A stretch of DNA of 24,004 nucleotides from Clostridiales bacterium (GCA_017649745.1 JAGCGE010000239.1:1-24004), one strand, 5' to 3'. Shown: positions 1-8,083, numbered from the stretch's first letter. Made by a program: numbers and translations. The notes: generated by a model from the sequence alone, not told the origin.

Positions 1-1
1 A

Positions 2-3000
2 GATAAGATCTATCTTAAGATTATCTGTGACGAAGGCTTCGCAGCAAGCAAAGTTGAACTGCTTGATGCAGGATATCAGCACATAAGTGATGTTGCGATC
101 GGTGAAGACGGCGTTTGCGTTATAGAAAATGGCGATGGTTGGCAGCAGTTCTATGCCAAGATCATCGTTGATGAATTAGCAGGTTACTTTACTTGTGAGC
201 TTGCAAGAGAAGATGATGCCGGCAAACTTACTTTAGCCTATGACTTTGATACTGAGATCGAATACTATAAAGATCAGGATATCAGCATCAAGACTGTTAG
301 CGGTACTGTTTACACTGCTGTTGCAAGTTCAGCTACAGTAAGTAATATCATCCTCCAAAGAGATGGAGATGTATTCAGATTCAGACCTAACTCTGAATCT
401 TATGAAGATTATGTAATAACATTCTATACTTCTGAGGAAGAATATCTCTTTGAGACATTGCAGGGTGATAAGGTAGCAATGTGCTATCCTGTTGATATGA
501 CCGGTGAATCAGGTAGTCTTGAATTCACTGATATTGATCATTCTCATTCATATCAGGGATGCACAAAGTGGTCATATACAGGTGATGCTGCTGAGATAGT
601 TATCAGACCTAACCAGGATTACGATTATACAGTTATGGTTGGTGAGACTGATGTAACAGCATCAGCTAAAACTAATGATAATAAGTACGTTATAGAAGGA
701 ACCGGTTGGCCGACTATCACATTCTTTGCATTGTCTGTCCTCGAAAGCGATACGACAGATACTGCATTTGAAGGCGATCTTGGAACTTCTTATGCAATGA
801 CTGCAAAGATAAAGAATACCGGTGTACAGGTTGCTTCTTATACTTGGTTCAAGTCAGAAGATAACGGTGCTAACTATGTTCAGTTAGAAACAACTACAGC
901 AACACTTAATGATACTCCTACAACAAGCTCTATCTACAAGTGCGTTGTAGCAGATACAAACGGCCGTTCGATCGATATTTTCTTTAACGTGAATGTCATC
1001 TTCAGGATCGTTGATAACACAAGTAATGATGCTAAGAGCGTAACCATTACTAAGACTGAATCAGCTACTCTTGCTGTTGATATTGATGAGACAAAGACAA
1101 CTGGCCTTACATATAAATGGCAGAACTCTAATGATTCAGAGCACTGGAACGATATGACAGAGACAACTAAGTCGATCACAGTTACTCCGAATGCTACAAC
1201 AAGTTATAAGTGTACGGTAACTGATGAGCACAATAATGCTCCTGTTGAGATCATGTTTACGGTAACTGTTATTGTTCCTGAACTGACAGATGCAAGAACA
1301 GATAGTCAAAAAGTATTGAAGGTTCTTTATGGATCCGGTTCGACATTCCGCGTAGTGACATCTTTGGATGGAAAGAATGCAGATTTGCAATACACTTGGA
1401 GCAGATCAACTGATGGTGAATCATACGTGGATTTGCCGGCAACTGTGGATACACCACACTTGGGATTTGCTATAAACAATGATTTCCCTTACTTTTACTA
1501 TAAGTGCATAGTTACTGATAAGTACGGAAATGTATTGCCGTTAGTATTCACTATTGATCCTGAATATAGTTTTACAGCAGATGCAAAAGACGATACCCAT
1601 GAGTTTACTGTTTTCAAGTCTGAATCAGCTGAGCTCGCGGTTGAGATCAATGATGTTAATACAGATGAAGTTGCTATTTCCTGGTGTGTTTCAGCAGATG
1701 GTACTACTCCTGGAGATGCAGTTCCTAATAGCGATGATAAGACATCAATAACAGTTTCACCTGATGCTACAACACACTATATCTGTCACATCGAAGATTC
1801 TCATGGTAATTCCGCAGATATCTACTTCACAGTTAATGTAGCTGCCCCTGTGATCACAGATAACACAGAAGATCCAGCTAAGACAGTTAAGCTCGAGCTT
1901 GGTGAGTCTGCTACTCTTACAGCTAACATCGATGAGACAACAACATCCGGTATCACTTATACATGGTATGAATCTGAGGATCCGGAGGCTTTCACAAAGA
2001 CTATCGATGGAACTACGAATGAGGTTACTGTTACACCTAGAACAACAACATACTATTGCTGTAAGGTTGCAGACGGATTTGGTAATTCGGAGTCAGTAGT
2101 ATTTAAGGTAGAAGTATCTTATGCTCTTACAGATACTACAACTGAAACTACTAAGACGATCACTAAGTTTGATTCAACAACGATCACAGCTTCTGTTGAC
2201 AGATCTAAGGCTCTTGGTCCTATCACTTACTCATGGTCATGTTCAACGGACGGAACAAATTACGCTCCGATGGAAACACAGACAAAAGCTACTATTACAG
2301 TAAGTCCATTGGTTACTACATATTACAAGTGTTTGGTAGCTGACGGAGACAGAAATTCCGTAGAGATCAAGTTTACTGTTAAGGTCAGTGTTCCTGAGTT
2401 GAAGGATACGACTTCAGCATCCGCTAAGAGTGTAACTGCTACTAAGGACGATACGATCACTCTTACGGCTAGTGTTAATGAGAATGAGACCACAGGTATC
2501 GCATATAAGTGGACTCAGTCAACAGACGGTAAGACATTTACACCTGTATCGAACGGAACGAGCAAGACATTGAGCGTTAAGGTTACAGAGAATATCACTT
2601 ATGTATGTACTGTTACTGATAAGTACGAGAACAAAGTAGAGATCAAGTTTACGGTAACTGCAAAAGATAAGGTAACTCCTGCACCTTCTACGCCTGCTCC
2701 TGAAGAGCAGCAGTTCGAAGGATTTGTAGAACGTCTTTACAACGTAGCTCTCGGTCGTGATTCAGAGCAGGGAGGCAAGGATTACTGGTGTGATCTCGTA
2801 GGTAACGGTCAGCTCACAGGTGCTGATGCAGCAAGAAGCTTCCTTAAGAGCCCTGAGTTCCACGATAAGCACTTGAGCGATGAAGAATTCCTTAAGGTTC
2901 TCTATAAGACATTCTTCGATCGTGAGCCTGATCCAGAAGGTCTCCAGTACTGGCTTGGTGTCCTTAAGACAACATCTCAGGATGCAGTCGTAGAAGGATT

Positions 3001-3433
3001 CATCAACTCAACTGAGTGGTGTAATGTCTGTGCTTCTTACGGAGTTAAGTCCGGTGCGACAAATGCCAAGGCTACGATCCCTTCAGCAAACGCAGTAGCA
3101 TTCGCTAAGAGACTTTACACTGAGTGTCTTGGACGTGAAGCAGAAAAGGGCGGTCTCGACTACTGGAGCTTGGCACTTACTAACCTTGAGGTAACGGGTT
3201 CCGGTGCAGCAAGATTGTTCTTCGAATCTGACGAGTTCATCGGATTCAAGACAGATGACAAGGAATACCTTACAAGACTTTACAAGACATTCATGGGTCG
3301 TGACCCTGATGATGCAGGTATGAACTACTGGCTCGGCGTTCTTAAGGCACAGAGCAGAGAAGCAGTCTTCAACAGCTTCGTAGCATCTCAGGAATTCACA
3401 GACATCTGTAACTCTTACGGCATTAACAGATAA
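2..3433 (+). CDS. Secreted Ig-like repeat protein with two C-terminal DUF4214 domains (5' end outside window)
   Basis: The reading frame is open from the first full codon of the window, so this is the last 1143 residues of a longer protein. A TTG at 458 lies inside it and is not a credible start. The middle is a tandem array of about seven modules of roughly 90 residues. Each has a conserved Trp strand (for example LTYKWQNSND, ITYTWYESED) and a YxC strand (TSYKCTVTD, TYYKCLVAD) ending in FTVxV, which is an Ig-like fold signature. A short Pro/Ala linker (APSTPAPEE) leads to two DUF4214 modules from about nt 2714 to the stop, with LGRDxxxxGxxYW motifs. It is inferred to be an exported surface or matrix protein; signal peptide and anchor lie outside the window. 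The role of DUF4214 is not firmly known. A close paralogous module lies at the other end of the window. Confidence 0.85.
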   Translation, partial: DKIYLKIICDEGFAASKVELLDAGYQHISDVAIGEDGVCVIENGDGWQQFYAKIIVDELAGYFTCELAREDDAGKLTLAYDFDTEIEYYKDQDISIKTVSGTVYTAVASSATVSNIILQRDGDVFRFRPNSESYEDYVITFYTSEEEYLFETLQGDKVAMCYPVDMTGESGSLEFTDIDHSHSYQGCTKWSYTGDAAEIVIRPNQDYDYTVMVGETDVTASAKTNDNKYVIEGTGWPTITFFALSVLESDTTDTAFEGDLGTSYAMTAKIKNTGVQVASYTWFKSEDNGANYVQLETTTATLNDTPTTSSIYKCVVADTNGRSIDIFFNVNVIFRIVDNTSNDAKSVTITKTESATLAVDIDETKTTGLTYKWQNSNDSEHWNDMTETTKSITVTPNATTSYKCTVTDEHNNAPVEIMFTVTVIVPELTDARTDSQKVLKVLYGSGSTFRVVTSLDGKNADLQYTWSRSTDGESYVDLPATVDTPHLGFAINNDFPYFYYKCIVTDKYGNVLPLVFTIDPEYSFTADAKDDTHEFTVFKSESAELAVEINDVNTDEVAISWCVSADGTTPGDAVPNSDDKTSITVSPDATTHYICHIEDSHGNSADIYFTVNVAAPVITDNTEDPAKTVKLELGESATLTANIDETTTSGITYTWYESEDPEAFTKTIDGTTNEVTVTPRTTTYYCCKVADGFGNSESVVFKVEVSYALTDTTTETTKTITKFDSTTITASVDRSKALGPITYSWSCSTDGTNYAPMETQTKATITVSPLVTTYYKCLVADGDRNSVEIKFTVKVSVPELKDTTSASAKSVTATKDDTITLTASVNENETTGIAYKWTQSTDGKTFTPVSNGTSKTLSVKVTENITYVCTVTDKYENKVEIKFTVTAKDKVTPAPSTPAPEEQQFEGFVERLYNVALGRDSEQGGKDYWCDLVGNGQLTGADAARSFLKSPEFHDKHLSDEEFLKVLYKTFFDREPDPEGLQYWLGVLKTTSQDAVVEGFINSTEWCNVCASYGVKSGATNAKATIPSANAVAFAKRLYTECLGREAEKGGLDYWSLALTNLEVTGSGAARLFFESDEFIGFKTDDKEYLTRLYKTFMGRDPDDAGMNYWLGVLKAQSREAVFNSFVASQEFTDICNSYGINR

Positions 3434-3453
3434 TCTGTTTAAAGTCTCAGATA

Positions 3454-3493
3454 AAAGAGAAGAGCGCCTTCGCGGGCGCTCTTTTCTTTGTTT
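3454..3493. terminator. Bidirectional intrinsic terminator
   Basis: The hairpin AGAGCGCC / GGCGCTCT (3461-3468 with 3475-3482) is extended by an A/T-rich outer stem. T-rich flanks lie on both strands. It sits between the end of the Ig/DUF4214 gene and the end of the convergent small-protein operon, so it can serve both. Confidence 0.85.
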
Positions 3494-3520
3494 TATAAAG
3501 GGGGGGTATATGAAAAAGTT

Positions 3521-3670
3521 TTATCTGATGGCTGAGAATAATGAATCTGTGATCATAACGGCTCCTGCTGAGATAAGGATCTTAGCTGTCTTAGCTTTTT
3601 CGAGAAAAAGGATCCCTGTATCTTCTATTGATGTGAGGCCGATCGAGATAGCGTGAAAAGCGCGTGTCAT
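3521..3670 (-). CDS. Small hydrophobic protein, 49 aa
   Basis: I do not recognise a family. The start is the ATG at 3670, because a strong AAAGGAGG lies 6 nt upstream, inside the end of the preceding gene. The frame extends upstream to an ATG at 3718, but that one has no comparable ribosome binding site. The protein starts MTRAFHAISIGLTS and has one hydrophobic stretch near residues 29-46 (AKILISAGAVMITDSLF) after a charged segment (EKAKTAK), so a single membrane helix is likely. It follows the 61-aa gene with one base between stop and start, so the two are translationally coupled. The shared terminator lies downstream. A 48-codon ORF on the opposite strand (3510-3656) is judged less likely. 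Confidence 0.6.
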   Translation of the reverse strand: MTRAFHAISIGLTSIEDTGILFLEKAKTAKILISAGAVMITDSLFSAIR

Positions 3671-3671
3671 G

Positions 3672-3857
3672 TTATGCCTCCTTTGCTGCCGTGATCTTGT
3701 TGCTGATAAGAAGAGCAACGTTGATGAGAATGAGAAGTGCCGATGCCAAAGACAACGATGTGTTATGTGTCATGATGCCTCCGATAACGCCTGCTGATGC
3801 TGATGCGATCGTGATGGCTGAGATGATCTTTGCGATAGTGTTTGTTGTCTTTTTCAT
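3672..3857 (-). CDS. Small two-helix membrane protein, 61 aa
   Basis: No family is recognised. The ATG at 3857 follows a clear GGAGGA by a normal distance. The protein has a Lys-rich start (MKKTTNTIAK) and two hydrophobic segments, about residues 9-29 (rich in Ile, Ala, Ser and Gly) and 35-54 (SLASALLILINVALLIS), then a short KITAAKEA tail. This predicts a hairpin of two membrane helices. It is the first gene of a two-gene minus-strand operon with the 49-aa protein. A role as a membrane peptide, a toxin-like peptide or a transporter accessory is possible, but nothing in the sequence decides it. The long ORF on the opposite strand here (3664-3897) lacks a ribosome binding site and looks like a shadow. 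Confidence 0.65.
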   Translation of the reverse strand: MKKTTNTIAKIISAITIASASAGVIGGIMTHNTSLSLASALLILINVALLISNKITAAKEA

Positions 3858-3986
3858 ATTTCGGTTCCTCCGTTCCTTTGATGATCATATCTTATGACCG
3901 GAGGTTTAACTTATCGCTAATCAAGGTTAAAGAGTTTATTAAGAAGTCTTAAGGACTTGGTTAATTCGGTTTTCGAGAAGTACTAG

Positions 3987-3995
3987 TGATATAAT
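3987..3995 (+). promoter_or_regulatory. Extended -10 promoter for the ABC transporter operon
   Basis: TGATATAAT is an extended -10 element with no good -35 upstream. Transcription would start near 4002, downstream of the ATG at 3999. This is one reason for placing the translation start at 4026. Confidence 0.55.
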
Positions 3996-4025
3996 TAGAT
4001 GAATCTTTTTATTAAGGGGTATCTT

Positions 4026-4928
4026 ATGAGCGAACAAATGATCTTAAAAGCGACCGGGCTTTGTAAGAACTATGGTTCAAGACCGGTCCTTAAAGATGTC
4101 AACCTCACTATCAATAAAGGTGACATCTATGGTCTCGTAGGAAGGAATGGCGCAGGTAAGACTACGATCATGCGTATACTTACTGGTCTTCAGGTTCCGA
4201 CGAGGGGCAATGTAGAATATGGTTACGAGAGAAAAAGACTCGGTTCCACGGGTGCACTTGTTGAGCTTCCGTCTATCTATGCCAACAAATCCGCAGAAGA
4301 TAATCTTAAGTTCCAGTACATGAATCTAGGTCTTAAGATCGATGATTCGATAGGTGATATTCTTAAGCTTGTCGGACTTCAGGATACAGGCAGTAAGAAA
4401 GCAGGTAAGTTCTCTCTAGGTATGAGACAAAGACTCGGTATCGCGATCGCAATGGTCGGAGATCCTGAGGTGCTCGTTTTAGATGAGCCTATCAACGGTC
4501 TTGATCCTCAGGGTATCATCGAAGTCAGAGACCTTCTTCTTAAGCTCAACCGTGAGAAGGGAATAACGATCATCATCTCGAGCCACATCCTCTCTGAGCT
4601 TGCTAAGCTCGCGACGAGGTTCGGTTTTATCGAGGACGGCAAGATGATCCGTGAGTGTACCGCATATGACATTGAACATGCAGGTGAGAAACTCATGATA
4701 ATCAAGTCCAATAAGCCTGAAGAGTATAATGCTCTCCTTAATGCCAACGGATTTAAGAGTGAGACAGTAAGTAATCCTGACAGGGTTACGATCCATGGTG
4801 AGGCAGATATCATCGATATCGCTATGATCGCGAAGAATGCGCAGATCACTATCACTGATCTTAGGACTGTAGAGACCAATCTCGAGGACTTCTACGTCGA
4901 TGTCGTAGGAGGTATGAAGCATGATTGA
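4026..4928 (+). CDS. ABC transporter ATP-binding protein, BcrA/LanF-like
   Basis: This is the nucleotide-binding subunit of a two-gene ABC-2-type exporter, 300 aa. Visible motifs are Walker A GRNGAGKTT (39-47), signature LGMRQR (131-136), Walker B VLVLDEP (149-155, Glu154) and the H-loop His187 (SSHILSE). The Q-loop position reads GALVELPS, with Glu80 instead of Gln. Such an E-loop is characteristic of lantibiotic self-protection (LanF) and bacitracin (BcrA) ATPases. The start at 4026 was chosen because AAGGGG sits just upstream and the earlier ATG at 3999 precedes the expected transcript start. The end overlaps the permease gene by 8 nt. Export of or protection from peptide antibiotics is the family expectation; the actual substrate is unknown and no regulator or peptide gene is adjacent. 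Confidence 0.9.
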   Translation: MSEQMILKATGLCKNYGSRPVLKDVNLTINKGDIYGLVGRNGAGKTTIMRILTGLQVPTRGNVEYGYERKRLGSTGALVELPSIYANKSAEDNLKFQYMNLGLKIDDSIGDILKLVGLQDTGSKKAGKFSLGMRQRLGIAIAMVGDPEVLVLDEPINGLDPQGIIEVRDLLLKLNREKGITIIISSHILSELAKLATRFGFIEDGKMIRECTAYDIEHAGEKLMIIKSNKPEEYNALLNANGFKSETVSNPDRVTIHGEADIIDIAMIAKNAQITITDLRTVETNLEDFYVDVVGGMKHD

Positions 4929-5970
4929 GTTATTTAAGTTCGAATTCTACAGATTATATAAGAGTAAGCTCGCCTGGATCATTGCCTGCATTATGGCTGC
5001 TCTTCCGGTTCTCGCTGTCATAGCTTTAAGCGTTCTATATCTTTACCTTACAAAGCATCAGGACGGTGTGAAGATCTCGACTAGTACAAGCAGATATTTT
5101 ACTTGGTTGATAATATCTTATTTCTACAAGTGGGTACCGCTTGTTATGTCACTTTTTGTTCCTCTCTTTGTCGGAAGGGACTACAGGGACGGATTTATCA
5201 GAAATAAGCTTACAGCCGGTCACACAAGGATCCAGATCTTTACTTCTTCCGTAGTGACTAAGGCTGCTTATTCCGCTGTCCTTTGTATTATCTATATGGT
5301 CTTTGGTCTTGTTGCTATGGCTATTTCTCCGATCGGTGCCAATATCAATGACGGAGAGATGATTGTTCGCGCTCTGATGCTCCTTTTGTCAGCTGTTGCG
5401 ACAACAGTTCTTTTCGCTTCACTTTCGATGATCATCAAGAACAGAGCAGTACCTGTTATCCTCTCTGTATTATTCGTTATGTCATTTAATATCGCAGGCT
5501 TCCTTGCTTCAACATTTGCTTATGATCATGACATGATCGATGATTATGCGAAGATCCGTTCCAAGAAGATAGAGCAGATGGGCGAGTTCGGAAGTGACTA
5601 TGGTTATGAAGCTAAATTCGATAAGAAGAAGTACTTCAATGTAGGCTGGTATATTGGCCACCCGCTCGCAGTCCTCACTAATGCGGCTCTTCCTAATGAA
5701 TTCATCACGACTACAAGTAGTATCGCGACAGATACAGATGAAGCTCTTTCATATAGGGAAGATGTCTCAAGACACCCTTTCAATTCGCTTGGTATGTCAA
5801 TCATGAGTCAGGATGTGTTCTATCTCGAAGAGAAGGATCTTAAGAAGATCGATGGTGCGATAATCTCAGTAGAACAGGCAGAGTTAGAGTACAACATCAA
5901 GTCGATAGTCTGGACGGCTATCTACTTCGGTGGAGGTTATCTCCTGTTCAGAAGGAAGAACGTGTTCTGA
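4921..5970 (+). CDS. ABC-2 type transporter permease
   Basis: This is the membrane partner of the preceding ATPase, 349 aa. Its ATG lies inside the last codons of the ATPase gene, an 8-nt overlap that implies coupled translation. Hydrophobic segments lie near residues 18-43, 61-85, 111-135, 149-172, 177-199 and 326-342, giving six helices. A soluble loop of over 100 residues (about 200-320) lies between helices 5 and 6, the usual layout of ABC2_membrane_4/BcrB-like permeases. The N-terminal MIELFKFEFYRLYKSK is typical of this group. The loop is rich in charged residues and could form an external domain. Family assignment is from topology and gene pairing; substrate unknown. Confidence 0.85.
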   Translation: MIELFKFEFYRLYKSKLAWIIACIMAALPVLAVIALSVLYLYLTKHQDGVKISTSTSRYFTWLIISYFYKWVPLVMSLFVPLFVGRDYRDGFIRNKLTAGHTRIQIFTSSVVTKAAYSAVLCIIYMVFGLVAMAISPIGANINDGEMIVRALMLLLSAVATTVLFASLSMIIKNRAVPVILSVLFVMSFNIAGFLASTFAYDHDMIDDYAKIRSKKIEQMGEFGSDYGYEAKFDKKKYFNVGWYIGHPLAVLTNAALPNEFITTTSSIATDTDEALSYREDVSRHPFNSLGMSIMSQDVFYLEEKDLKKIDGAIISVEQAELEYNIKSIVWTAIYFGGGYLLFRRKNVF

Positions 5971-6006
5971 TCGGAAGTTCGGTGGACCAATTCTTCTCCA
6001 CAGACA

Positions 6007-6034
6007 AAAAGGTCCACGAATGCGTGGACCTTTT
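6007..6034. terminator. Bidirectional terminator between convergent genes
   Basis: The 8-bp stem GGTCCACG / CGTGGACC (6011-6018 with 6023-6030, loop AATG) is extended by A4/T4, giving a U-tract on both strands. It is placed to end the ABC operon and the minus-strand glycosyltransferase gene. Confidence 0.75.
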
Positions 6035-6136
6035 GGCTTCTACAAAACATTTGGTCCACGAATTTTGTAATCATTTTAAATTGTGGACAGATTTTAGTGA
6101 TTGGCGTGGACCCAAAGCTTCACAAGAGACAATTTT

Positions 6137-6160
6137 GTCCACCATTTCGTGGACTTTTTT
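6137..6160 (+). terminator. Second hairpin with T6 tail in the repeat region
   Basis: The 6-bp stem GTCCAC / GTGGAC (6137-6142 with 6149-6154) is followed by six T. It occupies the position in the second repeat copy that the strong terminator has in the first. It could be a backup terminator on the plus strand, but the stem is short. Confidence 0.45.
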
Positions 6161-6207
6161 GCTTTCACAGAGCATTTGGTCCACCGGTAGTCAGTTTGAA
6201 GCGGTGA

Positions 6208-7485
6208 TCAGTTCTTAGCTAAAGCTTTTTTCAGAGGTTTCTTAGGAGCGATCTTAAGAGACCTCTGCTCTTTTACGACATTATAGATGACCTCGATAAC
6301 GAGAAGCCATGTCATACCTAGAAGACCGCAGCACTCAACGAAATTCAGGAATCTCATGAGGCATACGCCGCCTGCCAGATAAGCGACAGTAATGATGTTC
6401 ACCGTAAAGAGGATGAACTGGAATATGTAAAGGATCGTATAGAGAAGATCCCACAGGTCGAACTTCTTGTCTTCCTCAAGGAAGAGACAGAGAGGGATCG
6501 CCATGAAGATCATCATGTACTGATATGAGAAACCAGGGAAGCCGAGCATTACGCAGGAGAAAAGCGCGATCGTCTTCCACTTATTTTTCGAAAAGATGCC
6601 TGCAGCGAATGCGATGATAGAAGTCACTGTTCCGAATGTTCCCATGAGACCCATGAAAGCATCGTTGTTCTTTATTCTCAAGAAGATAGCTGCAAGTGCG
6701 ATGTATGTGCTTGAAAAGTTTATCTTATAGCCGATACCTGCGTTAACGCCGCTTTCCTTATCCATGTTGTGGCTGACACCACCGATCCACTGTCCGACAG
6801 CTCCGATACCGCCGAAAGCAAAGAAAGGAACGAGGAAGAAGAGGAGTGCATAGATGATACATCTGATAGCATCTTTGTAACGCTTTTCCTTAATGAGCAT
6901 AACTCCGAATAAAGCAGGATAGATCTTAAAGCAGAACGAAATAGCGAGAGCCATCAGGGCAAGTTCTCTCTGAACCTTCGAATCGGAATCTTTCCACAGG
7001 AGGTAGATTCCAAGGAAGAAGAACGCTACTATAACGCAGTTGCCGCGCTCGAAAAGGAAGAGTGCAGGACCTGACAGTACGAGAAGAACGATAAGCCAGG
7101 AGCAAGTCTTCTTATCCTTATAAAAGTTGCGGATGATATAGCCGAAGCCCAATACTGCTATGACTGAATAGAAGAAATAGACCATCATAGCCGAGCAGTT
7201 GTGCTGAAGTACATAACCGCCCATGATTACATGTCTTTCCGGAATGAAGAATGCGAAGAATCTGTAGAACAGATATGTTATTGGCGGATACAAGACGCCG
7301 TAAGAGTATGGATTCTTCTGAACAGAGTCCGTTACACTATGGAAGAAATCCATGAATACATCTGTCTTATCATGCTGGAATATCTGCTCCCATAAGATCT
7401 GGCCTCTTGTCGCAAGAGCCATTATTATTGAGATAATAAGTCCCAAAGTCATTATCGGGAAAAAGATTTTTTTCTTGGTGTTCAT
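6208..7485 (-). CDS. Polytopic GT87-like (DUF2029) glycosyltransferase
   Basis: This is an integral membrane protein of 425 aa with about ten hydrophobic segments. The N-terminal half carries features of the GT87/DUF2029 family: TDVFMDF with Asp42 after the first helix, NPY (58-60), YPP (66-68), ERGN (146-149) and FKIYP (186-190). Family members use polyprenyl-phosphate sugars to glycosylate extracytoplasmic acceptors, so a role in cell-envelope glycan assembly is inferred. The start is the ATG at 7485: AAAGG lies 9 nt upstream, whereas the in-frame ATG at 7494 directly abuts that AAAGG. The C-terminus is Lys-rich (KPLKKALAKN) and cytoplasmic. It is transcribed alone and converges on the ABC operon. 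The family call is moderately secure; the sugar and acceptor are unknown. Confidence 0.7.
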   Translation of the reverse strand: MNTKKKIFFPIMTLGLIISIIMALATRGQILWEQIFQHDKTDVFMDFFHSVTDSVQKNPYSYGVLYPPITYLFYRFFAFFIPERHVIMGGYVLQHNCSAMMVYFFYSVIAVLGFGYIIRNFYKDKKTCSWLIVLLVLSGPALFLFERGNCVIVAFFFLGIYLLWKDSDSKVQRELALMALAISFCFKIYPALFGVMLIKEKRYKDAIRCIIYALLFFLVPFFAFGGIGAVGQWIGGVSHNMDKESGVNAGIGYKINFSSTYIALAAIFLRIKNNDAFMGLMGTFGTVTSIIAFAAGIFSKNKWKTIALFSCVMLGFPGFSYQYMMIFMAIPLCLFLEEDKKFDLWDLLYTILYIFQFILFTVNIITVAYLAGGVCLMRFLNFVECCGLLGMTWLLVIEVIYNVVKEQRSLKIAPKKPLKKALAKN

Positions 7486-7587
7486 CTGTCGCATCCTTTA
7501 TAGATAGAATTTCATAACAACCCAGTATGAATAGTCGCATTTTTGTTATTACGTTTCAAGTCAAAAATAATTACACTTTTATTTCTA

Positions 7588-7624
7588 AATAAGAAATGCC
7601 TCCGCTAGGGCATGACGCGGAGGC
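7588..7624 (-). terminator. Intrinsic terminator of the Imm1-like gene
   Basis: A perfect 8-bp GC-rich stem GCCTCCGC / GCGGAGGC (7598-7605 with 7617-7624) is followed on the minus strand by ATTTCTTATTT. It lies about 30 nt past the stop of the gene at 7652-8020. Confidence 0.75.
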
Positions 7625-7651
7625 AAAACACTGTGTATATGTAAGAGGTTA

Positions 7652-8020
7652 TTAGGCAATTACTTCCCAGTCGATCAGATCTGAAGGGGAACAGGATTCG
7701 TAGAATTCCTTGATCGCGAATCCCGCCTGATCTTTGGGGATTATCTGGTCTTTTCGTACTTCATAGGCACCGCCACAGAACTTGATGTAACCTTCGTCTG
7801 AAGAAGGTGCAACAGAAGCGAGGTTCTTCTCACCATCGAAATAGTTGATGAAAGCGAGATCGTTATTGATCAGTATTGCAAGACAAGGGAATTCATCAGC
7901 GCGACCTGTTTCCGAGATCCATATCTCGGCATCACTGGAGCTTAGCACCCTGTCGACACCCAAGCTGTAGTCTTCATAGCTTTTACAATCAATATTGTTG
8001 TGACCTACAGAAATAACCAT
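7652..8020 (-). CDS. Imm1-like immunity protein (orphan)
   Basis: A soluble 122-aa protein with no signal peptide or helix. The region FPCLAILINNDLAFINYFDG, then SSDEGYIKF, a short hairpin, AIKEFYESCSPSDLIDW near the end, matches my recollection of the Imm1 immunity fold: a P-x-L-x-I-x-V-N-x-x-x-A-x-x-x-Y-F core and a terminal EF(x)nPxxIxW. Such proteins neutralise polymorphic or contact-dependent toxins, often deaminase or nuclease types. No toxin gene is adjacent, so it may be an orphan immunity gene or serve another purpose. It is monocistronic, with its own promoter (8055-8083) and terminator. GAGGAAGG sits just before the ATG. Family call by eye, moderate confidence. Confidence 0.55.
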   Translation of the reverse strand: MVISVGHNNIDCKSYEDYSLGVDRVLSSSDAEIWISETGRADEFPCLAILINNDLAFINYFDGEKNLASVAPSSDEGYIKFCGGAYEVRKDQIIPKDQAGFAIKEFYESCSPSDLIDWEVIA

Positions 8021-8054
8021 AGACCTTCCTCATTTCATTTTCATCTTCAAGCGT

Positions 8055-8083
8055 ATTTTATAAGCCGCCCGAAAAAATGACAA
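8055..8083 (-). promoter_or_regulatory. Sigma-A type promoter of the Imm1-like gene
   Basis: On the minus strand TTGTCA (8083-8078) and TAAAAT (8060-8055) are separated by 17 nt. Transcription would begin near 8048, leaving a short leader with a GAGGAAGG ribosome binding site. Confidence 0.55.

Larger units (their letters stand above)
5982..6184. repeat. Two diverged tandem copies of a GTGGACC/GGTCCAC-rich unit
   Basis: The 203-nt stretch between two convergent genes carries at least eight copies of GTGGAC(C) or its complement: 5982-5988, 6011-6017, 6024-6030, 6053-6059, 6083-6088, 6106-6112, 6137-6142, 6149-6154 and 6178-6184. Positions 5982-6059 align with 6106-6184 at a period of about 125 nt. 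Both copies start GTGGACC, continue to an inverted pair of the motif and end CATTTGGTCCAC. It is non-coding by inference; a 78-codon ORF across it has no ribosome binding site. Confidence 0.75.

Noticed and set aside
3510..3656. 48-codon plus-strand ORF after a run of seven G, possibly a phase-variable peptide
   Set aside because: It lies opposite the 49-aa minus-strand gene, which has a better ribosome binding site and coupling. The G-run is not a normal Shine-Dalgarno and there is no promoter between it and the terminator.
3664..3897. 77-aa plus-strand ORF
   Set aside because: Antisense to the 61-aa gene, with no ribosome binding site. Its hydrophobic character mirrors the gene on the other strand.
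4479..4922. Long minus-strand ORFs inside the ABC ATPase gene
   Set aside because: Shadows of a strongly conserved plus-strand gene; no ribosome binding sites or domain motifs.
5982..6218. 78-aa ORF in the convergent intergenic region
   Set aside because: It runs through two terminator-like hairpins and the repeat array. No ribosome binding site or known motif.
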